From positions 1-35,450 of the forward strand of contig JBKPAJ010000209.1 in NCBI GenBank assembly GCA_046726375.1: a DNA stretch of 35,450 bases. The letters are read 5' to 3'. Shown one piece after another: positions 8,367 through 16,731 of the stretch (the stretch's first letter is position 1; each line of letters starts with the position of its first letter). The position numbers and the translations under genes were made by a program. The notes under the pieces are model-generated. The model saw only the letters and a program-made list of their open reading frames with translations. It did not search any database and was not told where the DNA came from. The DNA comes from DASPWV01 sp046726375. Its GTDB lineage: Bacteria; Acidobacteriota; Vicinamibacteria; Vicinamibacterales; UBA2999.

Positions 8367-9110
8367 ATGGTTGCCGTTCGGTCGATCGTCACTTACATCT
8401 TGGTCTCGCTCTACGTCCTGATCGTGGGGCCGATCGGCATCGCCGTCGTTCTTCTTTTTCGGGCCAAAGGGCTGCTGTACGAATTCGGTCACGCTGGAGT
8501 CGCGCTGGCACTGGGATCCGCCGGCATTCGCTATCGCGTGATTGGACGCGAGCAGATTCCGCGCGATCGTCCAGTGGTGTTCTGCTCCAATCACGAAAGC
8601 AACGTCGATCCGCTGGTGCTGTTTCAGGCCCTTCATCGGCGTCTGCACATCCTGTATAAAGCGGAATTGAGCAAGCTGCCGATTCTCGGCCCGCTGCTGC
8701 AGCTTGGAGGATTCGTTCCGGTGCCGCGCGAAAATCGCGACGAGGCCTTCAAGGCCATCGAGCGCGCAGCGGCGTCGATTCGCGGGGGCAATTCGTTTTT
8801 GATTTTTCCTGAAGGCACGCGCAGCCGGACAGACCAGCTGCTCCCGTTCAAAAAGGGCGGGTTCATCATGGCGCTTCACGCCAAGGCGCCGATTGTGCCG
8901 GTGGCAGTGCACGGTGGCCGCGCGGCGATGCAAAAAGGCAGCTGGATCGTGCGCCCGGTGAACGTGAGCGTGCGCATCGGCGAGCCGGTTGAAACGGCTG
9001 ACCTCACCGACGATGACCGCGATCGCCTTATCGCGATCGTGCGTGAGCAGATCGAAGCGATGTTGCGCGGCGCTGGTTCACCGAATCAGTCGGTGGCAAG
9101 ATCGGGATAG
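8367..9110 (+). CDS. plsC: Lysophospholipid acyltransferase, PlsC family (1-acylglycerol-3-phosphate O-acyltransferase)
   Basis: 247 residues. It would acylate lysophosphatidate at the membrane in phospholipid synthesis. The N-terminus has one or two membrane segments (IVTYILVSLYVLIVGPIGIAVVLLF). The acyltransferase motifs are all present: NHESNVD (N-H-x4-D) at 75-81, GGFVPVPRENRDEAF near 114-128, FPEGTRSR at 147-154, and KAPIVPVAVHG near 171-182. There is no clear Shine-Dalgarno before ATG 8367, since the carD terminator occupies that place. The 3' end overlaps the Hpt gene on the opposite strand by 25 bases. Confidence 0.88.
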   Translation: MVAVRSIVTYILVSLYVLIVGPIGIAVVLLFRAKGLLYEFGHAGVALALGSAGIRYRVIGREQIPRDRPVVFCSNHESNVDPLVLFQALHRRLHILYKAELSKLPILGPLLQLGGFVPVPRENRDEAFKAIERAAASIRGGNSFLIFPEGTRSRTDQLLPFKKGGFIMALHAKAPIVPVAVHGGRAAMQKGSWIVRPVNVSVRIGEPVETADLTDDDRDRLIAIVREQIEAMLRGAGSPNQSVARSG

Positions 9111-9496
9111 ATCGTTCGCAAGGTCGACACGACGGCGGCGTATTCGTCCTCGAGCTGGCGGGTTGCGAGGTGGGCATCCTTCACCGTGCCGCTGACGACG
9201 CGAAATTCGAGATTGGCTGCGAGGTCGCGCAGATGTTCGGCGCCGATGAGAGCGGCGCTGCCCTTGAGCGCGTGCACCGCGCCTCTCAACTCGATACTGT
9301 TTCCTGTTTCGGCCGCCCCAAGCGCCATCGAAATGCGACGGCGGTTGTCCTGAATGAAGAGTCCGAGCATCTCCTTCATCAGGGTGTGATTGATCTGTTC
9401 GCCGGAGCGGCACACACGCAGCAGATCATCGAGCCGAACCTGGCCGGGGCTGGGGCGCATCTGATCGTCGAGCGGTGCAAGCCGCATGCCCGCCAA
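9086..9496 (-). CDS. Orphan histidine phosphotransfer (Hpt) domain protein
   Basis: 136 residues with a single Hpt domain. The phosphorylated histidine is H75 in AVHALKGSAALIGA, the classic Hpt helix. LLRVCRSGEQINHTLMKEMLGLFIQDNRRR forms the preceding helices and LRDLAANLEF the next. No kinase or receiver gene lies beside it, so it presumably relays phosphate for a distant hybrid kinase. The gene converges on plsC with a 25-base overlap. Starts at 9496 or the ATG a few codons later are both possible. Confidence 0.8.
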   Translation of the reverse strand: MAGMRLAPLDDQMRPSPGQVRLDDLLRVCRSGEQINHTLMKEMLGLFIQDNRRRISMALGAAETGNSIELRGAVHALKGSAALIGAEHLRDLAANLEFRVVSGTVKDAHLATRQLEDEYAAVVSTLRTIYPDLATD

Positions 9497-9670
9497 TCAG
9501 GCCGCTCGTCCCACGATTTTGTTCGAAAAATCGCCGAATTCGAAGCCACTTCGCAACCAGGCTGCCCCGGTCGGCCATTTTGCCGCTATTGTGAGGACAG
9601 GAAGATCGGGAGTTCAGCGAGACCAGAAATCTGTCCCCTGATCGCCCTGACCTCCTCGTTGTAAACAACT

Positions 9671-10267
9671 ATGGACCTCCTGATTTCCCTTGGCCGGACA
9701 CTCGGATTCTCACTCACCTCCGGTGTGAACCTGTACGCCACCGTCGCGGTGTTGGGCCTGGCCGCCCGCTTTCAGTGGGTCACACTCCCGCCGCAATACC
9801 AGGTGTTCAACAACGAGTGGGTGATTGGCGCCGCGCTCGTGCTCTACGCGGTGGAGTTCATCGCGGACAAAATTCCGTGGATCGATTCGATCTGGGACAC
9901 GATCCACACCGTGATTCGGCCGATCGGCGGCGCCGCGATCGCGATCGCGACACTCGGGGAGTCGTCGCCGGGCTTTCAAACGATCATCGGTTTGATCGGT
10001 GGCACCATCGCCGCCGGGAGCCACCTCACAAAGGCGAGCACGCGCGTCGCGGTCAACGCGAGCCCTGAGCCGTTTACCAACTGGATCGTCAGCTTCGTGG
10101 AAGATGTATTTGTCATCGGACTCGGCCTGCTGGCGTTGAAATACCCGATTGCGGCGCTCGTGATCACGCTCCTTATCCTGGTCGCCATGGTCGTTGCGAT
10201 GCGCTGGACGATCAGGAAGCTTCGCGGAATAATGACGAGGCCGAAGCCTGCCATGGATGTGCCATGA
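9671..10267 (+). CDS. DUF4126 family integral membrane protein
   Basis: 198 residues with about four or five membrane segments. It opens MDLLISLGRTLGFSLTSGVNLYATVAVLGLAARF, continues WVIGAALVLYAVEFIADKIPWIDSIWDTIHTVIRPIGGAAIA, and has a Gly-rich GLIGGTIAAGSHLTKASTRVAVNASPEP. This pattern is DUF4126, whose function is unknown. Its stop overlaps the next start by 4 bases (ATGA), so it is translated with the two VWA proteins. No strong Shine-Dalgarno is visible before 9671. Confidence 0.8.
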   Translation: MDLLISLGRTLGFSLTSGVNLYATVAVLGLAARFQWVTLPPQYQVFNNEWVIGAALVLYAVEFIADKIPWIDSIWDTIHTVIRPIGGAAIAIATLGESSPGFQTIIGLIGGTIAAGSHLTKASTRVAVNASPEPFTNWIVSFVEDVFVIGLGLLALKYPIAALVITLLILVAMVVAMRWTIRKLRGIMTRPKPAMDVP

Positions 10268-12348
10268 AGCCGCACCTTCGCGGTGTCGCTCTTCTGCTCG
10301 TTGCGTTGGTCGTCGCGGCGGGGGCTCCCTCCCGCGCGGCGCAGGACGGGCGCGCCCAACAGGAGCAGCCGCGGTTCCGGTCGGGCGCTAACCTCGTCCG
10401 TATCGACGCGTACGTCTCGCAAAATGGTGCGGCAGTCAGCGACCTCACGCTGGATGACTTCGAGGTGCTCGAAGACGGTGTGCGCCAGCGGCTCGAAAGC
10501 TTTCAGGTGATTCGCCCGCGCGGGCCGGCTCCTGAAGCCACGCGTATCGAACCCAACACTGTGGCAGAGTCGCGTGCGATTGCCGCGAGCGCCGACGCGC
10601 GCGTGTTCGTGCTCTTTCTCGACGTCTGGCACGTGCATCTCGAAGGGTCGTATCGCGCACAGGGCCCGGTCGCCAATCTTCTCGACGGCGTGATCGGACG
10701 CGACGACCTCATCGGCGTCATGCATCCCGAAATGTCGGCGGCGAATCTCACACTTGTCCGGCGCACGAGCTCGATCGACGCGATGATGCGTGACAACTGG
10801 TTCTGGGGCGAGCGGCAGCGCGTCGTGACATCTGATCCGCGCGAACTCGAGATCCAGATGTGTTATCCCGACATACCGAAGTCAAAGACCGAAGGCATCG
10901 CGCAGGAGATGATCGATCGCCGGCGCGAGCGGAAAACACTCGATGCGATAGCCGATCTCATCATCCATCTCGAAGGTATTCGCGAAGAGCGCAAGTTCGT
11001 GATTTTGCTTTCTGAAGGATGGCGCCTGCCACGCCGCGATCAACGGCTCGCACGTACGATCGAGGATTACGTGCCGCGGACCGATCCCATCAGCATTGGC
11101 TCTGACGGCAGGTTGACGACCGGGGCCCGTACGGGCGAGCAGGGTTACGATGGCTGCGAACGCGAGCGGCAGCAGCTAGCCAATGAGGACATGGAGCTCG
11201 ACTTTCGCCTGCTACTCCAGCGCGCCAACCGTGCCAACGTGAGCTTCTACACCGTCGATCCGCGCGGCTTAGCTGTGTTCGACGAAGACCTCAGTCTTCG
11301 CCGCGCGACCAACATCACCGCCGATCACGCCATGCTCACGGCTCGTCAGGATTCGCTGCGTGAGCTGGCCGTCGCCACCGACGGCCTGGCAGTTGTGAAT
11401 ACGTCCGACGTCAGCGGCGCAATGCGGCGAATGCTTGCCGATGTCGGCATGTACTACCTGCTGGGGTATTACTCGACGAATACGAAGCTTGATGGCAAGT
11501 TTCGCAAGCTGAGTGTCCGTGTGAAACGGCCAGGCCTTGACGTGCGTGCGCGTCCTGGCTATCTCGCCCCTACCGAGGCGGAGTTGGCGGCCGCCACGAC
11601 CGCAACGGCGAGCGCCGCTCGCAGCAGCGAGATGGCCCCCGCTCTGCGGCGTGCGCTCGACAGCCTGACGACGCTGCGTGGCGCCGCGCCGGTGCGTGTC
11701 CAAAGCTCGGCAACGACCGGACATATGTGGGTTACGACCGAGCTCGACGCGGCGACAGTAAAGAATCCCGAGTGGCAGCAGGGCGGTCGTGGCCGCGTCG
11801 TGATCGAGCGTGACAAGGGGGGAGGCGCGCCGATTGAACGTGAGATCAAGATCGAACCGGGTCGGCGCAGCGTGCAGATCGTCGAGACTGCCACACCCTC
11901 GTTCGCGGCAGGCCGCTACGTCGTCCGCTTGTCGCTCACGCCTGCGGGCGGATCGCTGCCGCTGCAGGCGACAACCGACGTCATTGTTCCGGAAGCTGGA
12001 ACGCTGCTTGCTCCGGCCGGTATCGCGCTGCGGCGGGGTCCCGCGACCGGGCTCCAGTACTTCGTGACCGCGGACGCGCGCTTCCAACGAACGGAACGGC
12101 TGCGATTCGAGGTGCCCCTCTCTGTTCCAGGTGCAACGCTGGCCGCGCGCGTCTTGAACCGCAGCACTCAGGCGCTCGCCGTGCCTGTCACTGTCACCGA
12201 GCGCAGCGACGACGCGTTGCAGGTCCGCCTCGTCCAGGCCGAAGTGATGCTGGCGCCGCTCGCTCAGGGCGAATACGTACTGGAAGTTACCGCCGAAAAC
12301 GACGGAAAGAAAGAAACGGCGGCTTTCGGATTTCGGGTCGTCTCTTGA
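10264..12348 (+). CDS. VWA domain protein, acidobacterial VWFA-related type, copy 1
   Basis: 694 residues, predicted exported: signal peptide MKPHLRGVALLLVALVVAAGAPSRA. An N-terminal beta domain reads LVRIDAYVSQNGAAVSDLTLDDFEVLEDGVRQRLESF, the usual opening of the VWFA-related family expanded in Acidobacteriota. The VWA core begins near VFVLFLDVWHVHLEGS (about 115) and ends at YYLLGYYSTNTKLDGKFRKLSVRVKRPGLDVRARPGYLAPT (about 395-435). The MIDAS Asp-x-Ser-x-Ser motif is not intact (Asp-Val-Trp-His-Val), so metal binding by the usual route is doubtful. The C-terminal 250 residues look like beta-sandwich domains. It is coupled by ATGA to DUF4126 and by TTGA to copy 2. Likely a periplasmic or surface protein; function unknown. 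Confidence 0.8.
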   Translation: MKPHLRGVALLLVALVVAAGAPSRAAQDGRAQQEQPRFRSGANLVRIDAYVSQNGAAVSDLTLDDFEVLEDGVRQRLESFQVIRPRGPAPEATRIEPNTVAESRAIAASADARVFVLFLDVWHVHLEGSYRAQGPVANLLDGVIGRDDLIGVMHPEMSAANLTLVRRTSSIDAMMRDNWFWGERQRVVTSDPRELEIQMCYPDIPKSKTEGIAQEMIDRRRERKTLDAIADLIIHLEGIREERKFVILLSEGWRLPRRDQRLARTIEDYVPRTDPISIGSDGRLTTGARTGEQGYDGCERERQQLANEDMELDFRLLLQRANRANVSFYTVDPRGLAVFDEDLSLRRATNITADHAMLTARQDSLRELAVATDGLAVVNTSDVSGAMRRMLADVGMYYLLGYYSTNTKLDGKFRKLSVRVKRPGLDVRARPGYLAPTEAELAAATTATASAARSSEMAPALRRALDSLTTLRGAAPVRVQSSATTGHMWVTTELDAATVKNPEWQQGGRGRVVIERDKGGGAPIEREIKIEPGRRSVQIVETATPSFAAGRYVVRLSLTPAGGSLPLQATTDVIVPEAGTLLAPAGIALRRGPATGLQYFVTADARFQRTERLRFEVPLSVPGATLAARVLNRSTQALAVPVTVTERSDDALQVRLVQAEVMLAPLAQGEYVLEVTAENDGKKETAAFGFRVVS

Positions 12349-14429
12349 GAGGCTTCGCGGCCATCGCGGGAGTGGTGACGCTGGCGATCGTGTCGCTGCC
12401 GGCCGCGCAGGATCCCAAGCAGCAAGAGACGCCGCGATTTCGCGGCGGCGCCAATCTCGTGCGCGTGGACGCGTATGTCTCGGTCGATGGGCAGGCGGTT
12501 CCCGATTTGACCGCCGCGGACTTCGAAGTACTCGAGGACGGCGCTCCGCAGCGTGTCGAGACGTTCGAAGTCGTTCGTCCGCGCCCCACCGGGCCCGAGA
12601 GCACACGACGCGAGCCGACCACGGTCGCGGAGGTCCGCGAAATGGCGGCGGATCCGTCTGCGCGCCTGTTCGTGCTCTTCATGGACATCTGGCACGTGTC
12701 GTTGCACGGCTCGTATCGCGCGCAGAGTCCGATCACCAATGTGCTCGATCGCGTGATCGGTCAGGACGATCTCATCGGCATCATGAACCCGGAGATGTCG
12801 GCGCGCAACCTGACGCTCACGCGTCGCACATCGAGCATTGCGGCGATGTTGCGCGAGCACTGGACGTGGGGACAGCGCGATCAGCAGATCACGATCGATC
12901 CGCGCGAACAGCAGCTGAGAACGTGTTATCCGGATGCGGACGATACCGCCGGGATCGCCGAAGAGATCATCGCCAGGCGTCGCGAAACGAAGACGCTCGA
13001 CGCGATCGAGGATCTCATCGTCCATCTCGAAGGGCTGCGCGAGGAGCGGAAGTTCGTGATGCTCCTGACCGAAGGCTGGATCTTGTATTCCGAGAACCAG
13101 CAGCTTGCGCGTTCACTTGGGCGAACGAGTAGCGGCGCCGGACGTGTACCGGGCGGACCAGGCGGAATCGACGTTGGTCCCGACGGACGCCTCCGTACGG
13201 ATCGCGGCGACGACGGCGGTATGGCGTCGTGTGAGCGCGAGCGATCGCTGGCCGCATTCACGGACAACGAACGGCGTTTTCCGCAACTGTTGAACCGCGC
13301 GAATCGCGCCAACGTGAGCATTTACCCGATTGACGTCCGCGGCCTTCAGGTGTTCGATTCGCCGATCAACGCGCCGCTGCCGCTGCAGGTCGACTCGGCG
13401 CGGCTGCAACGCCGCCTCGAGAGCGTCCGCACGCTTGCGCTCAACACCGATGGCTTTGCGATTGTGGATACCAACGCCATCGACAACGCGCTCGAGCGCA
13501 TGATGTCGGACATCGGCGTTTACTACCTGCTCGGGTATTACTCGACCAATACAAAACTGGACGGCAAGTTCCGTCGTCTCACGGTGCGCGTCAAGCGCCC
13601 TGGCGCGCAGGTGCGCGCGCGCCCCGGCTATCTCGCACCGACAGAGGCGGAGGCCGCATCGGCTCGCGTCGATCGCCTTATGAACGGCGCCGCGCCGGGT
13701 TACTCCGACACGCCGCCGGAACTGCGTCGCGCGCTCGAGGGCGTCGGTGTTCCGTCGCGCGGCTCGGTGCCGCTCCGGCTTCAGGCATCGGCCACAACCG
13801 AACAAATCACGATCACGAGCGAGCTGGATGCCGCAACGGTCAGGAGCGCCGAGTGGGAGAAGGGTGGCCGGCTGCTGGCGATCCTCGAACACGAGACCGG
13901 CGCCGCCGCACCGGTGCACAAGGAAGTGGCGCTCGAACCGGGACAGCGCGTGGTAACTGTTGTCGAGCGCGGCTCGCCGGCACTTGCGCCGGGCCGCTAT
14001 GTGGTGCGCCTCTCACTGACGCCCATGGGCGGCACGCTGCCGCTTCAGACCACGGCCGATGTGGTGGTGCCGCGCCCCGACGCGCTCATCGCCCAAAGCG
14101 GCATCGCGTTGCGGCGTGGTCCGACCACCGGCCTGCAGTATCAGGCGACGGCCGACGCGCGCTACCAACGCACCGAGCGCATTCGATTCGAAGTGCCGCG
14201 GTTCGCGCCGGATGCGACGGTGTCGGCGCGACTATTGAATCGAAGCGGTCAGCTGCTTCCGCTCACTGTGACTTTCAGCGAGCGACGGGATGAGGTGCCG
14301 CAGGCGTCGCTGATTGTCGTGGACCTGACGCTGGCGCCGCTGGCGCAAGGCGAATATGCGCTGGAGGTCAGCGCCGCGAAGGATGGGAAGACTGAACGGG
14401 CGATTTACGCGTTTCGAGTCGTGCCCTAA
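12345..14429 (+). CDS. VWA domain protein, acidobacterial VWFA-related type, copy 2 (tandem paralogue)
   Basis: Also 694 residues and colinear with copy 1 along its whole length: FRGGANLVRVDAYVSVDGQAVPDLTAADFEVLEDG, then LFVLFMDIWHVSLHGSYRAQSPITNVLDRVIGQDD, FVMLLTEGW, YYLLGYYSTNTKLDGKFRRLTVRVKRPGAQVRARPGYLAPTEAE, and a C-terminus matching that of copy 1. The signal peptide is MRGFAAIAGVVTLAIVSLPAA. The start is TTG 12345 overlapping the previous stop (TTGA). The middle insert after FVMLLTEGW differs most between copies and is richer in Gly in this one. The degenerate MIDAS (Asp-Ile-Trp-His-Val) is shared. The two products may form a complex or be variant forms of one function. Confidence 0.8.
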   Translation: MRGFAAIAGVVTLAIVSLPAAQDPKQQETPRFRGGANLVRVDAYVSVDGQAVPDLTAADFEVLEDGAPQRVETFEVVRPRPTGPESTRREPTTVAEVREMAADPSARLFVLFMDIWHVSLHGSYRAQSPITNVLDRVIGQDDLIGIMNPEMSARNLTLTRRTSSIAAMLREHWTWGQRDQQITIDPREQQLRTCYPDADDTAGIAEEIIARRRETKTLDAIEDLIVHLEGLREERKFVMLLTEGWILYSENQQLARSLGRTSSGAGRVPGGPGGIDVGPDGRLRTDRGDDGGMASCERERSLAAFTDNERRFPQLLNRANRANVSIYPIDVRGLQVFDSPINAPLPLQVDSARLQRRLESVRTLALNTDGFAIVDTNAIDNALERMMSDIGVYYLLGYYSTNTKLDGKFRRLTVRVKRPGAQVRARPGYLAPTEAEAASARVDRLMNGAAPGYSDTPPELRRALEGVGVPSRGSVPLRLQASATTEQITITSELDAATVRSAEWEKGGRLLAILEHETGAAAPVHKEVALEPGQRVVTVVERGSPALAPGRYVVRLSLTPMGGTLPLQTTADVVVPRPDALIAQSGIALRRGPTTGLQYQATADARYQRTERIRFEVPRFAPDATVSARLLNRSGQLLPLTVTFSERRDEVPQASLIVVDLTLAPLAQGEYALEVSAAKDGKTERAIYAFRVVP

Positions 14430-14471
14430 ACACTTTCTAAGGGTGACATCTTACGGGTTGAAGCAAGTTTT

Positions 14472-16073
14472 TCACGCGGCAAGAGCGGCCTCCTCGTGGA
14501 GTTTTTGAATTTCGGTATCGAGCTGTTCGAGAGCGAGGCGAAGAGAGCGCGGGAAGGCGTCGTTGTCGGGAAGCAGCGCTGCCCAGTTCGGTCGGAGGAT
14601 CCGAAGATAGAGCTTGGCATAGAAGAACGCGACTTTGAGGCCGTAGCTGGTCGCGGTGTAGCGATGTGTCTTCGGGATGCGGTGAATGAGGCCCTTGAGG
14701 CGCAGCCGTCGAAGGTCATAGGTCATCTGGGCGGTGGTGTAGGGGCGCCCGAGCAGCGCTGCAACAGAGGGACGCAGGTCGTGGTTCCGAAAACCGCGCG
14801 GCAGATGGGTGAACGCGCAGAGAGCCTGGAAGAGCGCCATCACCCGCGGGTCGCCGAAGCGCATCGCTGAGACACGTTGGCCGTTCTCAATGGTTGGATG
14901 CTGGAGACGGTCCAAGGCGTCTTGAGTCAGCACGCAGTGATGACTGACGCGTTCCACTTCGAGCAGTTTCCGATTGATCTGATGTCCGAGTTCGCGCAGG
15001 TATGGGAGCTGGTCGACGGCCTTGGCGACGTAGAAGTCCTTGGGATTGTTGATGGTGGTTTCGGTCCGGAGGGCGTGCTGTTCTTTGAAGTACTGCTTGA
15101 CGTGCGAGGATTTGTATTCCACATGGAGGCTCGGCTGGACGCCATCGGTAATCACGCGCGTCCGATAGCCAAATGGGGGCGGTGGCGTCGCACGGGTGAG
15201 CCGCAACGGAAACAGCAGGCGCACGCGGTCGGGACGTCCCAGGTCGAGATTCTCGCGAATCACGGCCTCGAAGAAATGACGACCCTGCACCGGGCGATCG
15301 AAGACCTGGGTCAGACTGACTTCGAGCTGACAGATCGCGAGGCGGTGATCGTACCCGGCGGCGCGTTCGGCTGCCGTCATCGGCCACGGCAGCCGGTGGG
15401 ACCAGCGGTCAAAGAAGGCCTGCACGTCGGCTGCACCAAGCGCATCACAGGTCGCTTGGAGGGCGGCGGCGTCGGGACAGGATAAGAAGCCGTTGTCGAG
15501 GCTTTCGAAACGGATGCGATCGCGGCGGAGATGCTGCTTGACCCACTCGTGGCCGTTGAGACAGAGCTTCACGGGATACGGGAGATAGGTACCGATCTTG
15601 AGGAACGCCGGTCCCCACTCGCGATCGTGGACATAGAAGTAGTAGTGATTCACCGCGACGGACTGGCGTGAGAAGTCGAAGACCGGCGTGTGGTGGTTGC
15701 GCCCCATTCGTTTATGAGCTTTGAACGAGCGCATTTTTTCCTGCGCCACGCCGATCAGCACGACGCCTTCACGAGCGGTGAATCGCGCGCGGTAGGGTGC
15801 GACGAACGCGTCCTTGCTGTTGCCGTGCTCGAACGAGACGAACGGAATGCGACGGTCGCGCGCAAATGTCGTGACGCTCGCAACGAAGCGGTCATGGCGC
15901 GGCTTGAGTAACGCCGGGGACGGCACCGGATGATCGAGGTAGTCGTGAAGGAAGTAGCACAGGCCGCCGGACGTCTGCAGCTTGGGCATGTACGCATGCA
16001 GATACACGCGATCGATACAGCGGACTTCGAGCGACACGTGCTGGCGGATAATGGCGTGGATGTTGGGCGTCAT
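14472..16073 (-). CDS. Uncharacterised 533-residue protein with C-terminal winged-helix-like region
   Basis: I cannot name this gene. The start ATG 16073 is firm: AAGGAGG lies 5 bases upstream, whereas the in-frame ATG at 16115 has none. The N-terminus reads MTPNIHAIIRQHVSLEVRCIDRVYL. Notable blocks are EGVVLIGVAQEKMRSFK, HYYFYVHDREWGPAFLKIGTY and LNGHEW in the middle, then YFKEQHALRTETTINNPKDF and LRELGHQINRKLLEVERVSH. The last quarter, TTAQMTYDLRRLRLKGLIHRIPKTHRYTATSYG, looks like a winged helix-turn-helix. No signal peptide or membrane segment is seen. The gene is transcribed opposite to both neighbours, is preceded by a long structured non-coding stretch, and ends 43 bases from the VWA stop. 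A mobile-element or guide-RNA protein is possible, but this is inference. Confidence 0.7.
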   Translation of the reverse strand: MTPNIHAIIRQHVSLEVRCIDRVYLHAYMPKLQTSGGLCYFLHDYLDHPVPSPALLKPRHDRFVASVTTFARDRRIPFVSFEHGNSKDAFVAPYRARFTAREGVVLIGVAQEKMRSFKAHKRMGRNHHTPVFDFSRQSVAVNHYYFYVHDREWGPAFLKIGTYLPYPVKLCLNGHEWVKQHLRRDRIRFESLDNGFLSCPDAAALQATCDALGAADVQAFFDRWSHRLPWPMTAAERAAGYDHRLAICQLEVSLTQVFDRPVQGRHFFEAVIRENLDLGRPDRVRLLFPLRLTRATPPPPFGYRTRVITDGVQPSLHVEYKSSHVKQYFKEQHALRTETTINNPKDFYVAKAVDQLPYLRELGHQINRKLLEVERVSHHCVLTQDALDRLQHPTIENGQRVSAMRFGDPRVMALFQALCAFTHLPRGFRNHDLRPSVAALLGRPYTTAQMTYDLRRLRLKGLIHRIPKTHRYTATSYGLKVAFFYAKLYLRILRPNWAALLPDNDAFPRSLRLALEQLDTEIQKLHEEAALAA

Positions 16074-16445
16074 CGAGACCTCCTTGGCCGGAAGTCCGAT
16101 GAAGGTACTCCACATGGAGCACGCCGGGCATGGCCCGGGCCCAACATCGTAGTTCTCCTAAACGGCCGCACAGCGGCCGCGATTCGAAGCTTCGCCGGAG
16201 GGTCGAGCGCGAGCAAGCATTGCGAGCTTCGTCACTGGTCAGTCGTGGCAGATCTTTCTTGGCGGTTTGAGGCGAAGCTTCGCTGTCAGCCCGTGGTGAA
16301 AGTGGCGGCGAGCACCGAGACACGCGAGGCGCCCCAAGGGCACGGCGCGACGACCGAGAATATCGGGTCATATTTGAGGAAGGAGCAACGCAGCCATCGG
16401 GGATGCATCGCGGGTCGAATGCCGTCGCCACTTTTACCACGGGCT
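16074..16445 (-). other. Highly structured 5' region of the 14472-16073 gene, candidate regulatory or guide RNA
   Basis: No gene is credible here. The stretch contains many inverted repeats. A 23-base arm at 16289-16311 matches the reverse complement of about 16423-16445 at 20 of 23 positions, spanning about 157 bases. There is a perfect 7-base stem with a 3-base loop at 16163-16179 (CGGCCGC/GCGGCCG), a 6-base stem at 16124-16138 (CCGGGC/GCCCGG), and the palindrome CGAAGCTTCG twice, at 16185-16194 and 16273-16282. The strong Shine-Dalgarno of the gene follows. No promoter stands out. Whether this is a transcribed leader, a separate RNA or an element end cannot be decided. Confidence 0.5.
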
Positions 16446-16464
16446 GCTAAGGCGGGCCATCTGT

Positions 16465-16680
16465 CGATGTCGCGTTTTGGCGATGTGGCGATGGGATGTG
16501 GCGATGTTGAGATGTGACGACGTGTCTAGCGATGTGGTGATGTGAAGCGTACACATCCCAACATCCGAACATCGCCGCATCGCCCGATCACATCGCCACA
16601 TCGCCAGACACCTCGTGACATCGCCCCATCGATACATCACATCGCGACCTCACCAAATCGCCAGATCGCGACGTCACGGC
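16465..16680. repeat. Palindromic array of GATGTGGC / CATCGCCA short units
   Basis: From about 16465 to 16550 the plus strand is made of GATGTGGCGATG-like units. After a centre near 16550-16555 it switches to the reverse complement (CATCGCCACATCG-like units) up to about 16680. Units are degenerate, so this would fold as a long imperfect hairpin. It lies between two divergent gene starts (14472-16073 minus, 16732 plus). A short copy is at 1287-1320. Confidence 0.75.
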
Positions 16681-16731
16681 CAAACCCGATCCTTGAGGCG
16701 CGCTGGACAGCACCGTGACAGAATCGCGCGC

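Noticed and set aside
11269..12606. A 445-codon minus-strand frame across the two VWA genes
   Set aside because: Arg-rich shadow; spans the stop/start junction of two real genes on the other strand.
14430..14471. Terminal repeat of an element around 14472-16073: a likeness of CCCTTAGAAAGTG to CCCGTGGTAAAAGTGG near 16430-16445
   Set aside because: Too short and gapped to be more than chance; no target-site duplication was seen.
15892..16440. A 182-codon minus-strand frame upstream of and overlapping the 14472-16073 gene
   Set aside because: It covers the structured leader, then enters the real gene in a wrong frame. No ribosome site; kept only as a small possibility of a leader peptide.
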